Assembly: GCA_022010055.1 (NCBI GenBank)
Contig: CP091737.1
Coordinates: forward strand, 1 to 64,000
DNA from: Treponema sp.
GTDB taxonomy: Bacteria; Spirochaetota; Spirochaetia; Treponematales; Treponemataceae
Reading direction: 5' to 3'
Length of the DNA: 64,000 nucleotides
Shown here: positions 54,715-64,000 of the stretch, piece by piece
Numbering within the stretch: the stretch's first letter is position 1
How the letters are laid out: each line of letters begins with the position of its first letter
The notes under the pieces: model-generated
Databases searched by the model: none
Seen by the model: only the letters and a program-made list of their open reading frames with translations
What the model was told of the DNA's origin: nothing
Position numbers and translations under genes: made by a program

Positions 54715-57458
54715 ATGAAGAAATTTTTATTGCCAGCAACTGCTGTTTTCTTATCTTTTATTTTTTCTTGCAATTTCGAAGCGCCGGAAAAAGTTTCTGT
54801 CGTAACGGATGCCACTTATTCTTTTACTGTCGGTGAATTTAAAAAATCACTTTCTGAATATATGTCGGTTGAAAAAATTCAGGAGTATGTCAGCAAGTCT
54901 GACTCCGGCGGTGTTAAGTATGCTGTCTATGACTACAATCCGCCTTCTAACAATATGCCGAACAAAAGGCCGATGCAGAAATATCTTGTTGATATGACGC
55001 TTGCGGAAATTCCTGTTGATGTGGGCGCATATCTTGAAAAAATGGATTTTTCTGATTTAAATTCTAAAGGCGAAGGCATTTCCCTTGGGCAGAAAATCGT
55101 GATTCCGAACCTTTCTGAAAAAATTGAGACTACAACCATAAAATTTCCTGACATTTCTAAAAAATTTGAAAATGAAACTATAAAGATTTACGATGACCTG
55201 CCGATTGCGGAGGTTGATGTTGCTCCAGGCTCGGCCCATGAGATTAAAACAACTATCAATAAGCCGGACTTTAAGACGGCTACGCTTTATTCTGGCGGAA
55301 TTGTTTTAAATGTCATCAGGACAGATGGAACTCCGACACTTGGTTTTTCAACAGACTTTACTTTTGAGCTTTTGTCAGAGGATGGAAAATTGCTTTCCAA
55401 GGCGTACAATGTGGATATTGCTTCAGGCTCTGATATTGCGTCCGGCGGAAAAGACATTTTTTTTGATTTGGGAACAAAGACAATTACCAAAGAGCTTAAG
55501 CTGAAAATCTACGGAACTGTTTCAGGCGGAACTCCGTCAACAGTAAATAAATATACATTGAACGCAAAATTTTCACCCGGAACGAAATTTTCAAAAATCA
55601 CAGGTTTTACGGACGAAATCGGTGATTCGGGCGATGTGGAACAGTATGTGACAATTTCTACTGATGAGACATTTGTAAAGTGCGAGATTGCCTCTGGTTC
55701 GCTGGAAATTGTCTCAAAAAAGCCGGACGGCTGGACTGGAGTTACGGCAAAACTTTCTGATTCCGCAAGCATTTCCGGGGCTTTGGAATTGCCTGCGACC
55801 ACAAAATTTAATTCAGTTGAAGACAGCACTGCTTTTATCCGGAAAAAAATGGACTTGGCGAAAAGCGTATTTACAAAGGAAAACGATCCTTCCGGAAAAA
55901 TTATTTTTAAGGACAGAATAAGTTTTTCCTGCAGCAACGCGACCCTTGTGTTCCCGAACGGCGAGCAGCCGCAGGTTACGCTTGAAACCGCCTGCAGGAT
56001 TCAAAAGGCAAGCTATGTGGTTCTGGATTTAAGTTCAAAGGCGGATATGCTGAGCTTTTCAAAGAAAATTCCGTTTTCCGGCGGCATGGAAGATTACGTT
56101 GAAGAAATGACGCTTGTGAACAGCGGCCTTGAAATTTCCTACAAAAACACATTGCCGAAAGGGAACGACGGAGACAACACGATTTCTATGGAAATAGTTT
56201 CCGGTCTGCTAAAAATACATGACACCGGCGATTCAAGGAAAATCATGCTACCGCAAAAATCCGAGACATTCACCAGTTATTCCCCAGAAGACGAAGGTAT
56301 TACTGTTTTGCCGAAGACTGATTCGCTTGATTTGACGTAAAACTTATTCTTCCGCGCGATGAAGGAATGCCGAAAAACTGGGCGGTTTTAAAAAATGTGG
56401 ACTTGGACGGCGAATATGAAATTTCTGTTTCTGCAAAACCTGTTTTTGACTGGCTAAGCGTAAAGATAAAAACGCCGGAAGGCTCTGAAATAAAAGGCGA
56501 GGAAGACACAGAGCTTAGTTTTGACAAGCTTTTTTCAACTATGAAAGACGAGCTTGGCGACGAGTCTGAATTTATTGACAACATAAAGTTAGTGGAGCTT
56601 CCGCTTTATTTGTACTTTCAGAAACCGAATCTTGCTTCTCTTTCTGGAATGGGCTTTACTGGCAATATTGTTCTTAAAACTTCTGATGAAACAAAAAAGG
56701 ATTTACTTGATGAATCCGGTGAAAAAATAGAGCCAAAAGATATTGAAATTATAAAGACTGACAAGGACGGTGTTGTTATAAGCGAACTTTCTAAGAAAGA
56801 TTCTTCGGGCTATGCAGATATTGCGTCCCTTTTTAACAAAAGCAAGTCTGAAAACCTTAAGCTTGACTACGATGTCCGTTTGGGCGGTCTGGATCGCACT
56901 GTTGAAATTACAAAGGCTGACTACGAAAAACTGAAATCTGAAAATAAAGACGCTCCGGTTTCCATAAAGATTTCTGCCCGGCTTGTTATTCCTCTTGCGC
57001 TGGAGCTGAAGGCGCCTGAATCAGCTAGGAATGTAACAAAAGTGAATATCCTGAAGCTTGCTAAAAAAGATTCCGGTGAAGATTTGTTCGAAAGAGGAGA
57101 AGCGACTTCTCTTGAGGATATTGAAAAATATATTGATTTGATAGAATCTGCCTCGCTGATTTACAACATTGACAACGGACTTTTTAGTTATGCTCAAAGC
57201 AATAAAAACGGCGTTATTCTGTTTGACACAAATCTGGCTGGAGTAAAAACACCTTATTATGAACTTTCTATGGGAAGCGGCAATGAAAAAATCTATACGG
57301 AAGACGTAAAGGCTATGCTTAGGACATATCCGTTCAAGCCGGGCATAGTTGCAAGTTTTCCGGATGGAACTTTGCAAATCTCAAGAAATGCGGAATTCAA
57401 GGTAAACCTTGCGGTAAAAATCCATACGCACGGAAAAGTTACTATTTTCGGAGACTGA
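54715..57458 (+). CDS. Large putative lipoprotein (one frameshift)
   Basis: ~914 aa. The signal peptide MKKFLLPATAVFLSFIFSC ends at lipobox Cys19. The mature protein is beta-rich with repeated sandwich-like segments (VKLSDSAS, LELPATTK, KIIFKDRISFSC), no enzyme motif. The frame shifts near 56335, where DSLDLT joins KLILPRDEGMPKN. A beta-barrel-like gene starts 2 bp after the stop, so the two are an operon and may form a surface or periplasmic complex. The family is not recognised. Confidence 0.7.
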
Positions 57459-57459
57459 T

Positions 57460-58831
57460 ATGAAAAAGATTGTTTTAATTCTGTTTGCTTTTTTATTGCC
57501 GGCCTTTGTTTTTTCCGCGGAAACGGATGGCTCTGCTTTTGCGGCCGGTTCGCTGGAAGGCCAGGAAGACGCGGAGCTTTCTGCCGCTGCTGATATTTCT
57601 GACCCGCTTGCGGAAGATTCTGACATGGATGCGGAGGCGGAGCTTAAAGACGTAAAGCCAAAAGAAAAAAAACGGATTGATATTCCACGCCGCATTTTTG
57701 AAATCGGTTTTGACACTGATATTGGATTTTCCAACAATTATTTTGCCGTTTCCGAGCTTATGAAAAAGGAGCTGGAGATTGACCTTAGGAAAATTGCCGA
57801 TGAAATTGATAAAAAAGGCTTAAGCTTTGACATTATCTTCCTTTCTGATTTTTTTATGAATCTTAACTTAAAGAACGGCGTTTCTGTGGGATTGTCCTCG
57901 GGAATAGAAACTTCCGGGAACGGAACTATTTCTAAGGACTTGTTTGAATTTCTGGGTTACGGCAATGAGCTGAACGAAAAAATCTCGGTTTCCGGAAACC
58001 TTGACTCAAACCTTTTTGCCTATGCAAAGACTGATGTCGCTTTTGACATCAAGGGATTCAGGGTTAGCGTAGGACCGGCTGTGTTTTTTCCGGTGTTCCA
58101 CATGGAAACCACAAAATTTGACTCGCATTTTTTGAATAAAAGTGACGGAGCGCTTGAAGCGGCGGTTTCCATTGGGTATAAAATAAATTCCTGCATGCCG
58201 CTTGAACCTGTCTTTGACGGCGATTTTAGCGATTTGATGCGCTTTAACAACATGGATTATACAGTCGGATTTGACCTTTCAACTTCTATTGAACATCAGA
58301 TTTAACACTTTGCTTGGAAGGGCGTATATGCGTCTGCCGATTGTGCCGGGAAGCATGGAAAACATCGTGTATTCATCTGTGGAAATGCGCTATGGCGCGG
58401 ATGACATTTTTGACATGATGAAAAACGAGGGCGAAAATCTGACCTTTGATTCCGGCGAAAATGTTTACGGCAAGGAACGCTACTGGATTTCCAGACCATT
58501 CAGGACTGGCGCGGAAATTGCGTGGCGGCCGTTTGGAAACTGGATGAGGTTCAACGCGCTTCTTGGTTTTGGCGTAAAATATCCGTGGACTGAAGACGCA
58601 AAGGCGTATGTTGAATACAAAGCTTCTGTTGAAACTTCAATATTTAATGTTATCGGCGTGAATTTTTCTTCCGCATATCTTAATGAAGTTTTTATTCATC
58701 AGGCAGGATTTATGCTGAACTGCAGGGTATTGGAATTTGATTTTGGAGTTTCTGCGCAGGGCGCGAACTTTAAGAAAAGCTGCCTTGGCTCAGGCCTTGG
58801 CGTGTATACAGGGCTCAGAATCGGCTGGTAG
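57460..58831 (+). CDS. Putative outer-membrane beta-barrel protein (one frameshift)
   Basis: ~455 aa. Signal peptide MKKIVLILFAFLLPAFVFSA, an acidic linker (AEDSDMDAEAELKD), then alternating amphipathic strands (FEIGFDTDIGFSNNYF; GVSVGLSSGIETSGNG) ending in an aromatic residue, GLRIGW, as outer-membrane barrels do. The frame breaks near 58295 (SIEHQ to FNTLLGRAYMRLPIVPG). It is coupled to the upstream lipoprotein gene. Confidence 0.7.
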
Positions 58832-58902
58832 ATTCCAGTTGTAAATCCGCTTGCCGCTTTCTTTCTAAAAAAAAATTATTGCCATGGCCGGAATTTCCGC
58901 CG

Positions 58903-59224
58903 CAGGGCAAACGCATTATAAATAATTTAAGTAAACTTTGCGCGAAGGAACGGTTTCGAGGTCAAAAACACTCTGATTGTTGAGACCGCGAGAGCGGTCA
59001 ATTCTATAGTTACTTTGCAACAATCAGCGTGTAGGGGATGTCCAATAAGTATCTTTTTTGTCATTTATAGGCTTGACCCGAAATTCTAAATGCATATATT
59101 ACAATCATTTAGAATTTGTTCAACAATGACATTCAGAACTTATTGGACATCTTCGATTTTGAACCACGAAACCGTGACTGGGAGCAAGTTTTTTGCTGAA
59201 TACATTTATAATGCGTTTACCCTG
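58903..59224. mobile_element. 322-bp nested-palindrome element, copy P2
   Basis: Nearly identical to 36717-37038, with one change in the right terminal repeat (GCGTTTACCCTG) and imperfect flanking repeats (ATTTCCGCCG / AATTCCACCG) that look like a decayed 10-bp duplication. It fills the gap between the barrel gene and the giant lipoprotein gene. Confidence 0.85.
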
Positions 59225-59357
59225 AATTCCACCGAATTTGACTTTGCTTTAGATTATTTGTATATTTACGCTGGTATTGTAGCGAATTAAAGTTTATACA
59301 TCATTCTGCCGATGAGTGAGAGAATTAGGTTTTCTTTATTTTGTGGGGAACATGTGT

Positions 59358-62300
59358 ATGAAGTTCAATTTACTTAGAATCGCGTTTGTGTCTTTTCTGG
59401 CTTTTTTTGCTGTTGTTTTTTCAGCCTGTGATGTTGGTTTGGGCGAGGCTGTTGATACAGAAAAGCCGACAATTTCTATTGAATATCCGCCAAAAAATGT
59501 TGTAATAAAAGAAGATTTTGTTATAAGCGGAAAATGCCACGATGAAACCTCGATGAAATCCGTAACCCTTGCTTTTCAGAACAGCGAGTCGGAGCATGTT
59601 GAAAAATTTACGGCTACGCTGGCGCAGGACAAGAACTCCTGGTCTGCAAGAATAAATGGATACGACTCTGAAAAAGGAAAATATCCGTTGACGGACGGCA
59701 CATACTTTGTTACGGCTGTTGCGACTGATTCTTCCGGAAGGCAGCAGGAAGACAAAATGACGCTGCGTATAGACAATACTCCCCCGATGATTGTCCTGAC
59801 GAATCCCGGCACAGTTGAAAACGAAGAAAATCCTCTTGAAAAAGCCGGCGGCTTTGGCGCGACAATAAAAATTCAAGGTTCTGTAAGCGATTTTTCGGTT
59901 ACGGACAACGACAGCGGTTCAAAGCTGGTTTTTACGGTTTTTGATGAGAACGACAAGTTCCTTGCATACAGGGAACTTTCAAATATTCCGCCTTCGCTTG
60001 GAATTATAATCGGTGAATACACTGATGGAACGGAAAATCTTACTGATTCAAATCAATTTTACAAAAAGATTTATGGCGCGGCAGGCAGCGTAGTAGACAC
60101 AAAATACAGAAAATTTAAAATCACTGTTTCAGATTCTGCAAGAACATACAAAGGTTCTGCTGTAAATAATGAACGTGGAAATATAAGCGAATGTTACTAT
60201 TTAAAAGATGAAATTTATACGGATGTAAACAATAAATTTTCAATTGGAAATTCAGACCTTTATGAAATTATAAAAAAACAGGCCGGAAAAACCGGAGAGC
60301 TTACCGACCATGAAAAAACGATTTTGTCATCTCTTGAAAAATTTAAGCACGATTCTGACGATGAGTATGAAGGTACAGAAGCGGATGATTCTTCCAGAGC
60401 GGCGGAAGCATCAGGAACAAAAGCGTTAAAAATAAAGCCTGTAGGAACATTTTTCCTGAATCCAAAGAACAATCCAAGTTATGAAATTACAAGTTTTGAC
60501 GCATTTGATTTTACCTCTGAAAAAAAGTGGGAAGAAAGAAAAATTTCTACATCGGGAAACATAACCCTGCTTGCAAAGAGCGGTCTGAGCGAAGCGCCGC
60601 TGGAAGCAGATTCATTTAAAGTAGTTTTGTTTAAAACGGACGAAAATGGAATCCGTATTCAGGATACGGAAGCCGAAAAAAATGAAGATAAAGAAATTCC
60701 GTGTGAATGGACAAAAAACGGTTCAAACTATACCGGGCGCGTAACGTTAAGCTCAAAATATGTAGAAGTCGCGCAGTGCTACGGAATAGAACTGAAAGGT
60801 CACGATAAGGCCGGACTTGAATTTTACAATGGTTCAAAGGCGTATCGCTTTTCTGTTCAGACAGGTTCTACACCGCCGGATGTAAAGATAACAAAATATA
60901 GTTCGACAAATTCCGGCTCGACTGTTTACATTAAAAAGAATAATTCTGGAACTGCCGTTGATTTGGTTATTTATGGAACTGCGGAAAGCCGTTCCGGCTC
61001 TAAAAAAGGACACGTTACGCTTTGGCCGGTTGTAAACGGAGATAAGACTCAGTATGCAAACCGCGATAACAAATTTACTACAAAAAGCAATTCAGAAAAA
61101 GACTGGTCTATTACTGTTCCGGGAGCGTATTTTAACAATAAAGAAAGCGATACATACACTGTTGCGCTCTATGCGAGCGATGAAATTTCAAATGAAACCT
61201 ATAAAGAAATTACAGTTATTTTTGACAAGGAAAATCCTAAGGTTCAGATAAATTCCGTGGACAACGTTGTTGTTTTTGACTCCGAGACAACAATTGCCGG
61301 GGGGGGGGGTGGGGGAACTCTAAAGGCGGAACCAAATGTTGGTTACGTAAATGATGTTATAACTGTTTCTGGCAATGTTTCTGACAACGATGCGTTTGAC
61401 AAAGGTTCGTGGAAGGCTATGTGCGGCGAAACAGAAATTGCCGGCGGAGTTTTATCTTCTTCTCAGATAAAAATAACGATTGATACAAAAACAGATAAAA
61501 ACGGAAATGCGGTTGATTTTGAAGGCAAGAACCTTGAGCTTAAATTTACCGTTTTTGACCGCGCCGGAAACAAGACCGACTACGAATACAAGTACCCCGA
61601 CGAAAACGGAAATCCTCTTGTAATAAGTCAGCTTACGGATTATCCGCGGGTAAATCTTTCCAATGCGGAGCTGACTGTAACAACAGAAGATGGCATTGCA
61701 GTAGGAAAAAACCTTTTTGATCAGACGGGAAATAATAGAATTTCAGGTTCAATTATAGACGATGACGGAATTGATACGGTTGAAATTTATTATTCAGAAA
61801 TTGGAAAAGACGATTTTAAACTTCTTTATAATGGAAAATCGGATGCCAAAGGAAAAACATCATATTCAATTAATCAGGAATTAAAAAGTTCTGATGGCAA
61901 ACCACTGGCGGAAGGCTTTTATAATATAAAAATTATTGCAACAGATAAAAAAACTGATTCTGAGAACACAAATGTTAAAAAAACAGAAACACAGCCATTT
62001 GTTGTCTGTATAAATAATGGCGCGCCAACAATTACTTTTATAAATCCGATAAAATATTCAGACGCATATCAGTCTGCAAAGAGTTTTTCAGTTACTGGAA
62101 AAGTTACAGGCGAATTTGGGGATGATAAGCCTATTCATCGAGGAAACACTGAAATTTCTATTTCTAACGACGGAACTTGGTTGGATACCATTTCAAAAGA
62201 TTCAGAGGGAAATTATTCTGATGGGATTAAAAAAGATGAGTCTACAGGTGTGTATACAATAACTTATTCTGTAAAAGACAGGTTTGGTCGAGAAACAGTT

Positions 62301-64000
62301 GATAGTGTGACATTTAAGATTGACGAAGAAGCTCCAAAAACGGAGATTTCTCAGGTTTCACCGCTTGTTATAGATTCTGAGCTAAAAAAGGTTAATAAAA
62401 ATTATAAAAATGGAGCTGTAAACGGAATAATTGCAGTTCAGGGCTCTGCGTCAGATAATGATAAAATTGTTTCAACAGTTTTAAAGATTTATGAAGTTAA
62501 AGATGATTCTTCTGAAAATATATCTGCTGCTGAAACTCTAATTCAAAGTCTTTCTTTTGATGGAACAACAGAAAAAACTGGTGAAGCAATTTCCATTCCT
62601 GCCGGAATAACAAACACAGCAAATAATTTTAAATTCTCTGTTAACACAGAAAAACTTGAGACTAATTTTGATGATAAGGGTATTGTTTTACGGCTTGAAT
62701 CCAAAGACTCTAGCGGTAATATTGGATATTTTGATTACCCTGTTTTTGTATGCCAGGAAACGGATATTCCGACATTAAAATTCAACAATGGCGATGTCGC
62801 TTGCATTGATGAAAATGCGATAAAAGTTGGAAAAAATCTTTTTGGAATGGGAAGCGACATCTTGTTTATAAATGTTGCGGATGATGATGGAGTTGCTTCT
62901 GTAACCTATACCGTTGATGGCGCTGCAAAACCGGATCTTCTTACTGGCGGAAAATCAACTACTGCCGATGTTCAGATAAATGTTTCAGATTTGGGAAACG
63001 GTGTTCATTCTCTTGTGTTTACGGTAACAGATGTAAATGGAAAAAATGTTAATTTTCCTTCGGGAGGAAATTCTTCCATCAAAATAGCGTACGACAGCGA
63101 TGTTCCGGAAATTTCTGTATTAAAGTTAGGTGATGTGACATATACTTCGGGCTGCTTTGCGAAAGAAAAATTTAAAATATCCGGGGAAATAAAAGATTCC
63201 AGTGGAACTGTTGAAATCTATGAAAAGGCAGGCGGCACGGAAACTAAGGTTTCTGAAATTACAGACTGTTCGGCGAAGAAAACCTGGGTTACAGAAGAGA
63301 TTACAAATAATTCCGGCGACATTACAAAGACGTTTGTTGCAAAAGATAATTACGGACGCGAAAAAACTTTGGAAATAAACTACAAGGTTGATAATGTGCC
63401 GCCTGTATTTGTGAGCGATTATATTTCTATTACCGGTGAAACAGTAGGCGGTTCAAAAACTTATGTTCTTGGCGGTACAGGTGATGTCTATAATCAGGAT
63501 AATGTCTGGTTTACAGGTTCTTCGTTCACGCTAAAAGGCGGAGACGGAACGAATTCAAAAATTCCTGTTACTGAAAAAAATAATTTTGAAATAAAACTTT
63601 ATAAAGGAAGCTACTCTGAAGAAAATCTTATTTCAACGATTCAGCCTTCTGGAAATAACAACTTTTCTGGAACAGTTGATGTTGGCGGAGAAAATGCTTC
63701 AACCATAATACTTGTTGCAGTTGACGAAGCTAAAAATATATCCAATCCTCTGTCTGTTCAGGTAAATGTAGACAGGGTCGCGCCGTTAATTACAAATAAA
63801 GAAATTTATCTTGAAAATCCTCCTGCGCAAGCCCTGCCTGAAAAAGGCTATGTGAATAAAGACAGTGTTTTTGTAAAGTTTGAGGCGACTGATTCAGTCA
63901 GCAAGGTAAAGTCTGTTGAAATATACAAAACTGCCGCCTTGAAGGAACGGATTGGCCTGAAAGAATTTTCACCTGCTGTTGAAGTTGCCTCTGGTGTAAT
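59358..64000 (+). CDS. Giant Ig-like-repeat lipoprotein, partial
   Basis: The open frame runs off the window after ~1,547 codons. Signal peptide with lipobox FSAC (Cys24). The mature part is a string of ~90-120-aa beta-sandwich units of bacterial Ig-like type, each with motifs such as VSGNVSDNDAFDKGSW, FTVFDRAGNKTDYEY, ISGSIIDDDGIDTVEIYY, VTGKVTGEFGDD, IQVNVDRVAPLI-like endings. It is probably surface-exposed. ATG 59358 has GGGGAA nine bases upstream. A G11 tract at 61299 is in frame. No frameshift in 4.6 kb. It resembles adhesins in form only. Confidence 0.8.
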   Translation, partial: MKFNLLRIAFVSFLAFFAVVFSACDVGLGEAVDTEKPTISIEYPPKNVVIKEDFVISGKCHDETSMKSVTLAFQNSESEHVEKFTATLAQDKNSWSARINGYDSEKGKYPLTDGTYFVTAVATDSSGRQQEDKMTLRIDNTPPMIVLTNPGTVENEENPLEKAGGFGATIKIQGSVSDFSVTDNDSGSKLVFTVFDENDKFLAYRELSNIPPSLGIIIGEYTDGTENLTDSNQFYKKIYGAAGSVVDTKYRKFKITVSDSARTYKGSAVNNERGNISECYYLKDEIYTDVNNKFSIGNSDLYEIIKKQAGKTGELTDHEKTILSSLEKFKHDSDDEYEGTEADDSSRAAEASGTKALKIKPVGTFFLNPKNNPSYEITSFDAFDFTSEKKWEERKISTSGNITLLAKSGLSEAPLEADSFKVVLFKTDENGIRIQDTEAEKNEDKEIPCEWTKNGSNYTGRVTLSSKYVEVAQCYGIELKGHDKAGLEFYNGSKAYRFSVQTGSTPPDVKITKYSSTNSGSTVYIKKNNSGTAVDLVIYGTAESRSGSKKGHVTLWPVVNGDKTQYANRDNKFTTKSNSEKDWSITVPGAYFNNKESDTYTVALYASDEISNETYKEITVIFDKENPKVQINSVDNVVVFDSETTIAGGGGGGTLKAEPNVGYVNDVITVSGNVSDNDAFDKGSWKAMCGETEIAGGVLSSSQIKITIDTKTDKNGNAVDFEGKNLELKFTVFDRAGNKTDYEYKYPDENGNPLVISQLTDYPRVNLSNAELTVTTEDGIAVGKNLFDQTGNNRISGSIIDDDGIDTVEIYYSEIGKDDFKLLYNGKSDAKGKTSYSINQELKSSDGKPLAEGFYNIKIIATDKKTDSENTNVKKTETQPFVVCINNGAPTITFINPIKYSDAYQSAKSFSVTGKVTGEFGDDKPIHRGNTEISISNDGTWLDTISKDSEGNYSDGIKKDESTGVYTITYSVKDRFGRETVDSVTFKIDEEAPKTEISQVSPLVIDSELKKVNKNYKNGAVNGIIAVQGSASDNDKIVSTVLKIYEVKDDSSENISAAETLIQSLSFDGTTEKTGEAISIPAGITNTANNFKFSVNTEKLETNFDDKGIVLRLESKDSSGNIGYFDYPVFVCQETDIPTLKFNNGDVACIDENAIKVGKNLFGMGSDILFINVADDDGVASVTYTVDGAAKPDLLTGGKSTTADVQINVSDLGNGVHSLVFTVTDVNGKNVNFPSGGNSSIKIAYDSDVPEISVLKLGDVTYTSGCFAKEKFKISGEIKDSSGTVEIYEKAGGTETKVSEITDCSAKKTWVTEEITNNSGDITKTFVAKDNYGREKTLEINYKVDNVPPVFVSDYISITGETVGGSKTYVLGGTGDVYNQDNVWFTGSSFTLKGGDGTNSKIPVTEKNNFEIKLYKGSYSEENLISTIQPSGNNNFSGTVDVGGENASTIILVAVDEAKNISNPLSVQVNVDRVAPLITNKEIYLENPPAQALPEKGYVNKDSVFVKFEATDSVSKVKSVEIYKTAALKERIGLKEFSPAVEVASGV
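61299..61309. repeat. G11 tract inside the giant lipoprotein gene
   Basis: Eleven G, then T, then five G, coding Gly6 after SETTIA. The present length keeps the frame open; a gain or loss of one or two G would truncate the protein after ~650 residues. Confidence 0.85.

Overview
The window looks like a chromosomal segment of a host-associated Treponema (Spirochaetota). Supporting signs are an archaeal-type PheRS alpha subunit, a MurA with Asp in place of the catalytic Cys, the arginine-type EF-P/EarP pair, a GAF-GGDEF protein of treponemal type, an M23 peptidase next to a bactofilin, a type III glutamine synthetase, an integron integrase resembling the T. denticola type, and many exported proteins with spirochaete-style lipoboxes. 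The species is not assignable from the sequence alone.

Layout. 1-860: minus-strand tRNA-Glu, tRNA-Lys and the 3' end of a 23S rRNA, joined abruptly to a truncated ribB. 861-2146: FMN riboswitch, ribE and ribB remnant. 2228-4357: efp and earP, a translation-elongation modification pair. 4546-6063: hisG-hisB. 6157-20614: lipoprotein, beta-CASP nuclease, DUF2804-like protein, a four-gene cluster of unknown function, rsmG, TPR protein, aminotransferase with an Lrp regulator, VapBC, and NAD(P)HX repair. 20612-29361: a mobile integron island with a decayed intI, five attC sites, and cassettes for HNH nuclease, exported proteins, DUF4236, GyrI-like, MazEF and a complete EcoRV-like restriction-modification system with a C regulator. 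The island is bracketed by two copies of a 289-bp structured element whose first 119 bp lie in opposite orientation in the two copies. 29418-35268: a nitrogen block (type III glutamine synthetase, a LuxR-type membrane regulator, an Amt-PII fusion), with both nitrogen genes starting in a terminator-like leader hairpin. 35284-54644: housekeeping genes (purD, rsmE, pepT, murA, pheS, dus, tatD, tex), a c-di-GMP gene, and the M23-bactofilin-YaaR-RicT operon. 54715-64000: lipoprotein and outer-membrane genes ending in a giant Ig-like-repeat lipoprotein that runs off the window.

Dispersed repeats are a feature of this genome: five copies of a ~200-bp family with inverted ends, two 322-bp nested-palindrome elements with ~10-bp target duplications, two 289-bp integron-flanking elements, and a pair of GTCGGGTGTTCC repeats.

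About twenty conserved genes carry single-base frameshifts, mostly in homopolymers. This looks like residual sequencing or assembly error rather than gene decay, so such genes are annotated as one CDS with the break noted. The rRNA/ribB junction is probably an assembly chimera. Poly-G/C tracts of 8-11 bases in or before surface and signalling genes could be real phase-variation sites or part of the same error problem.
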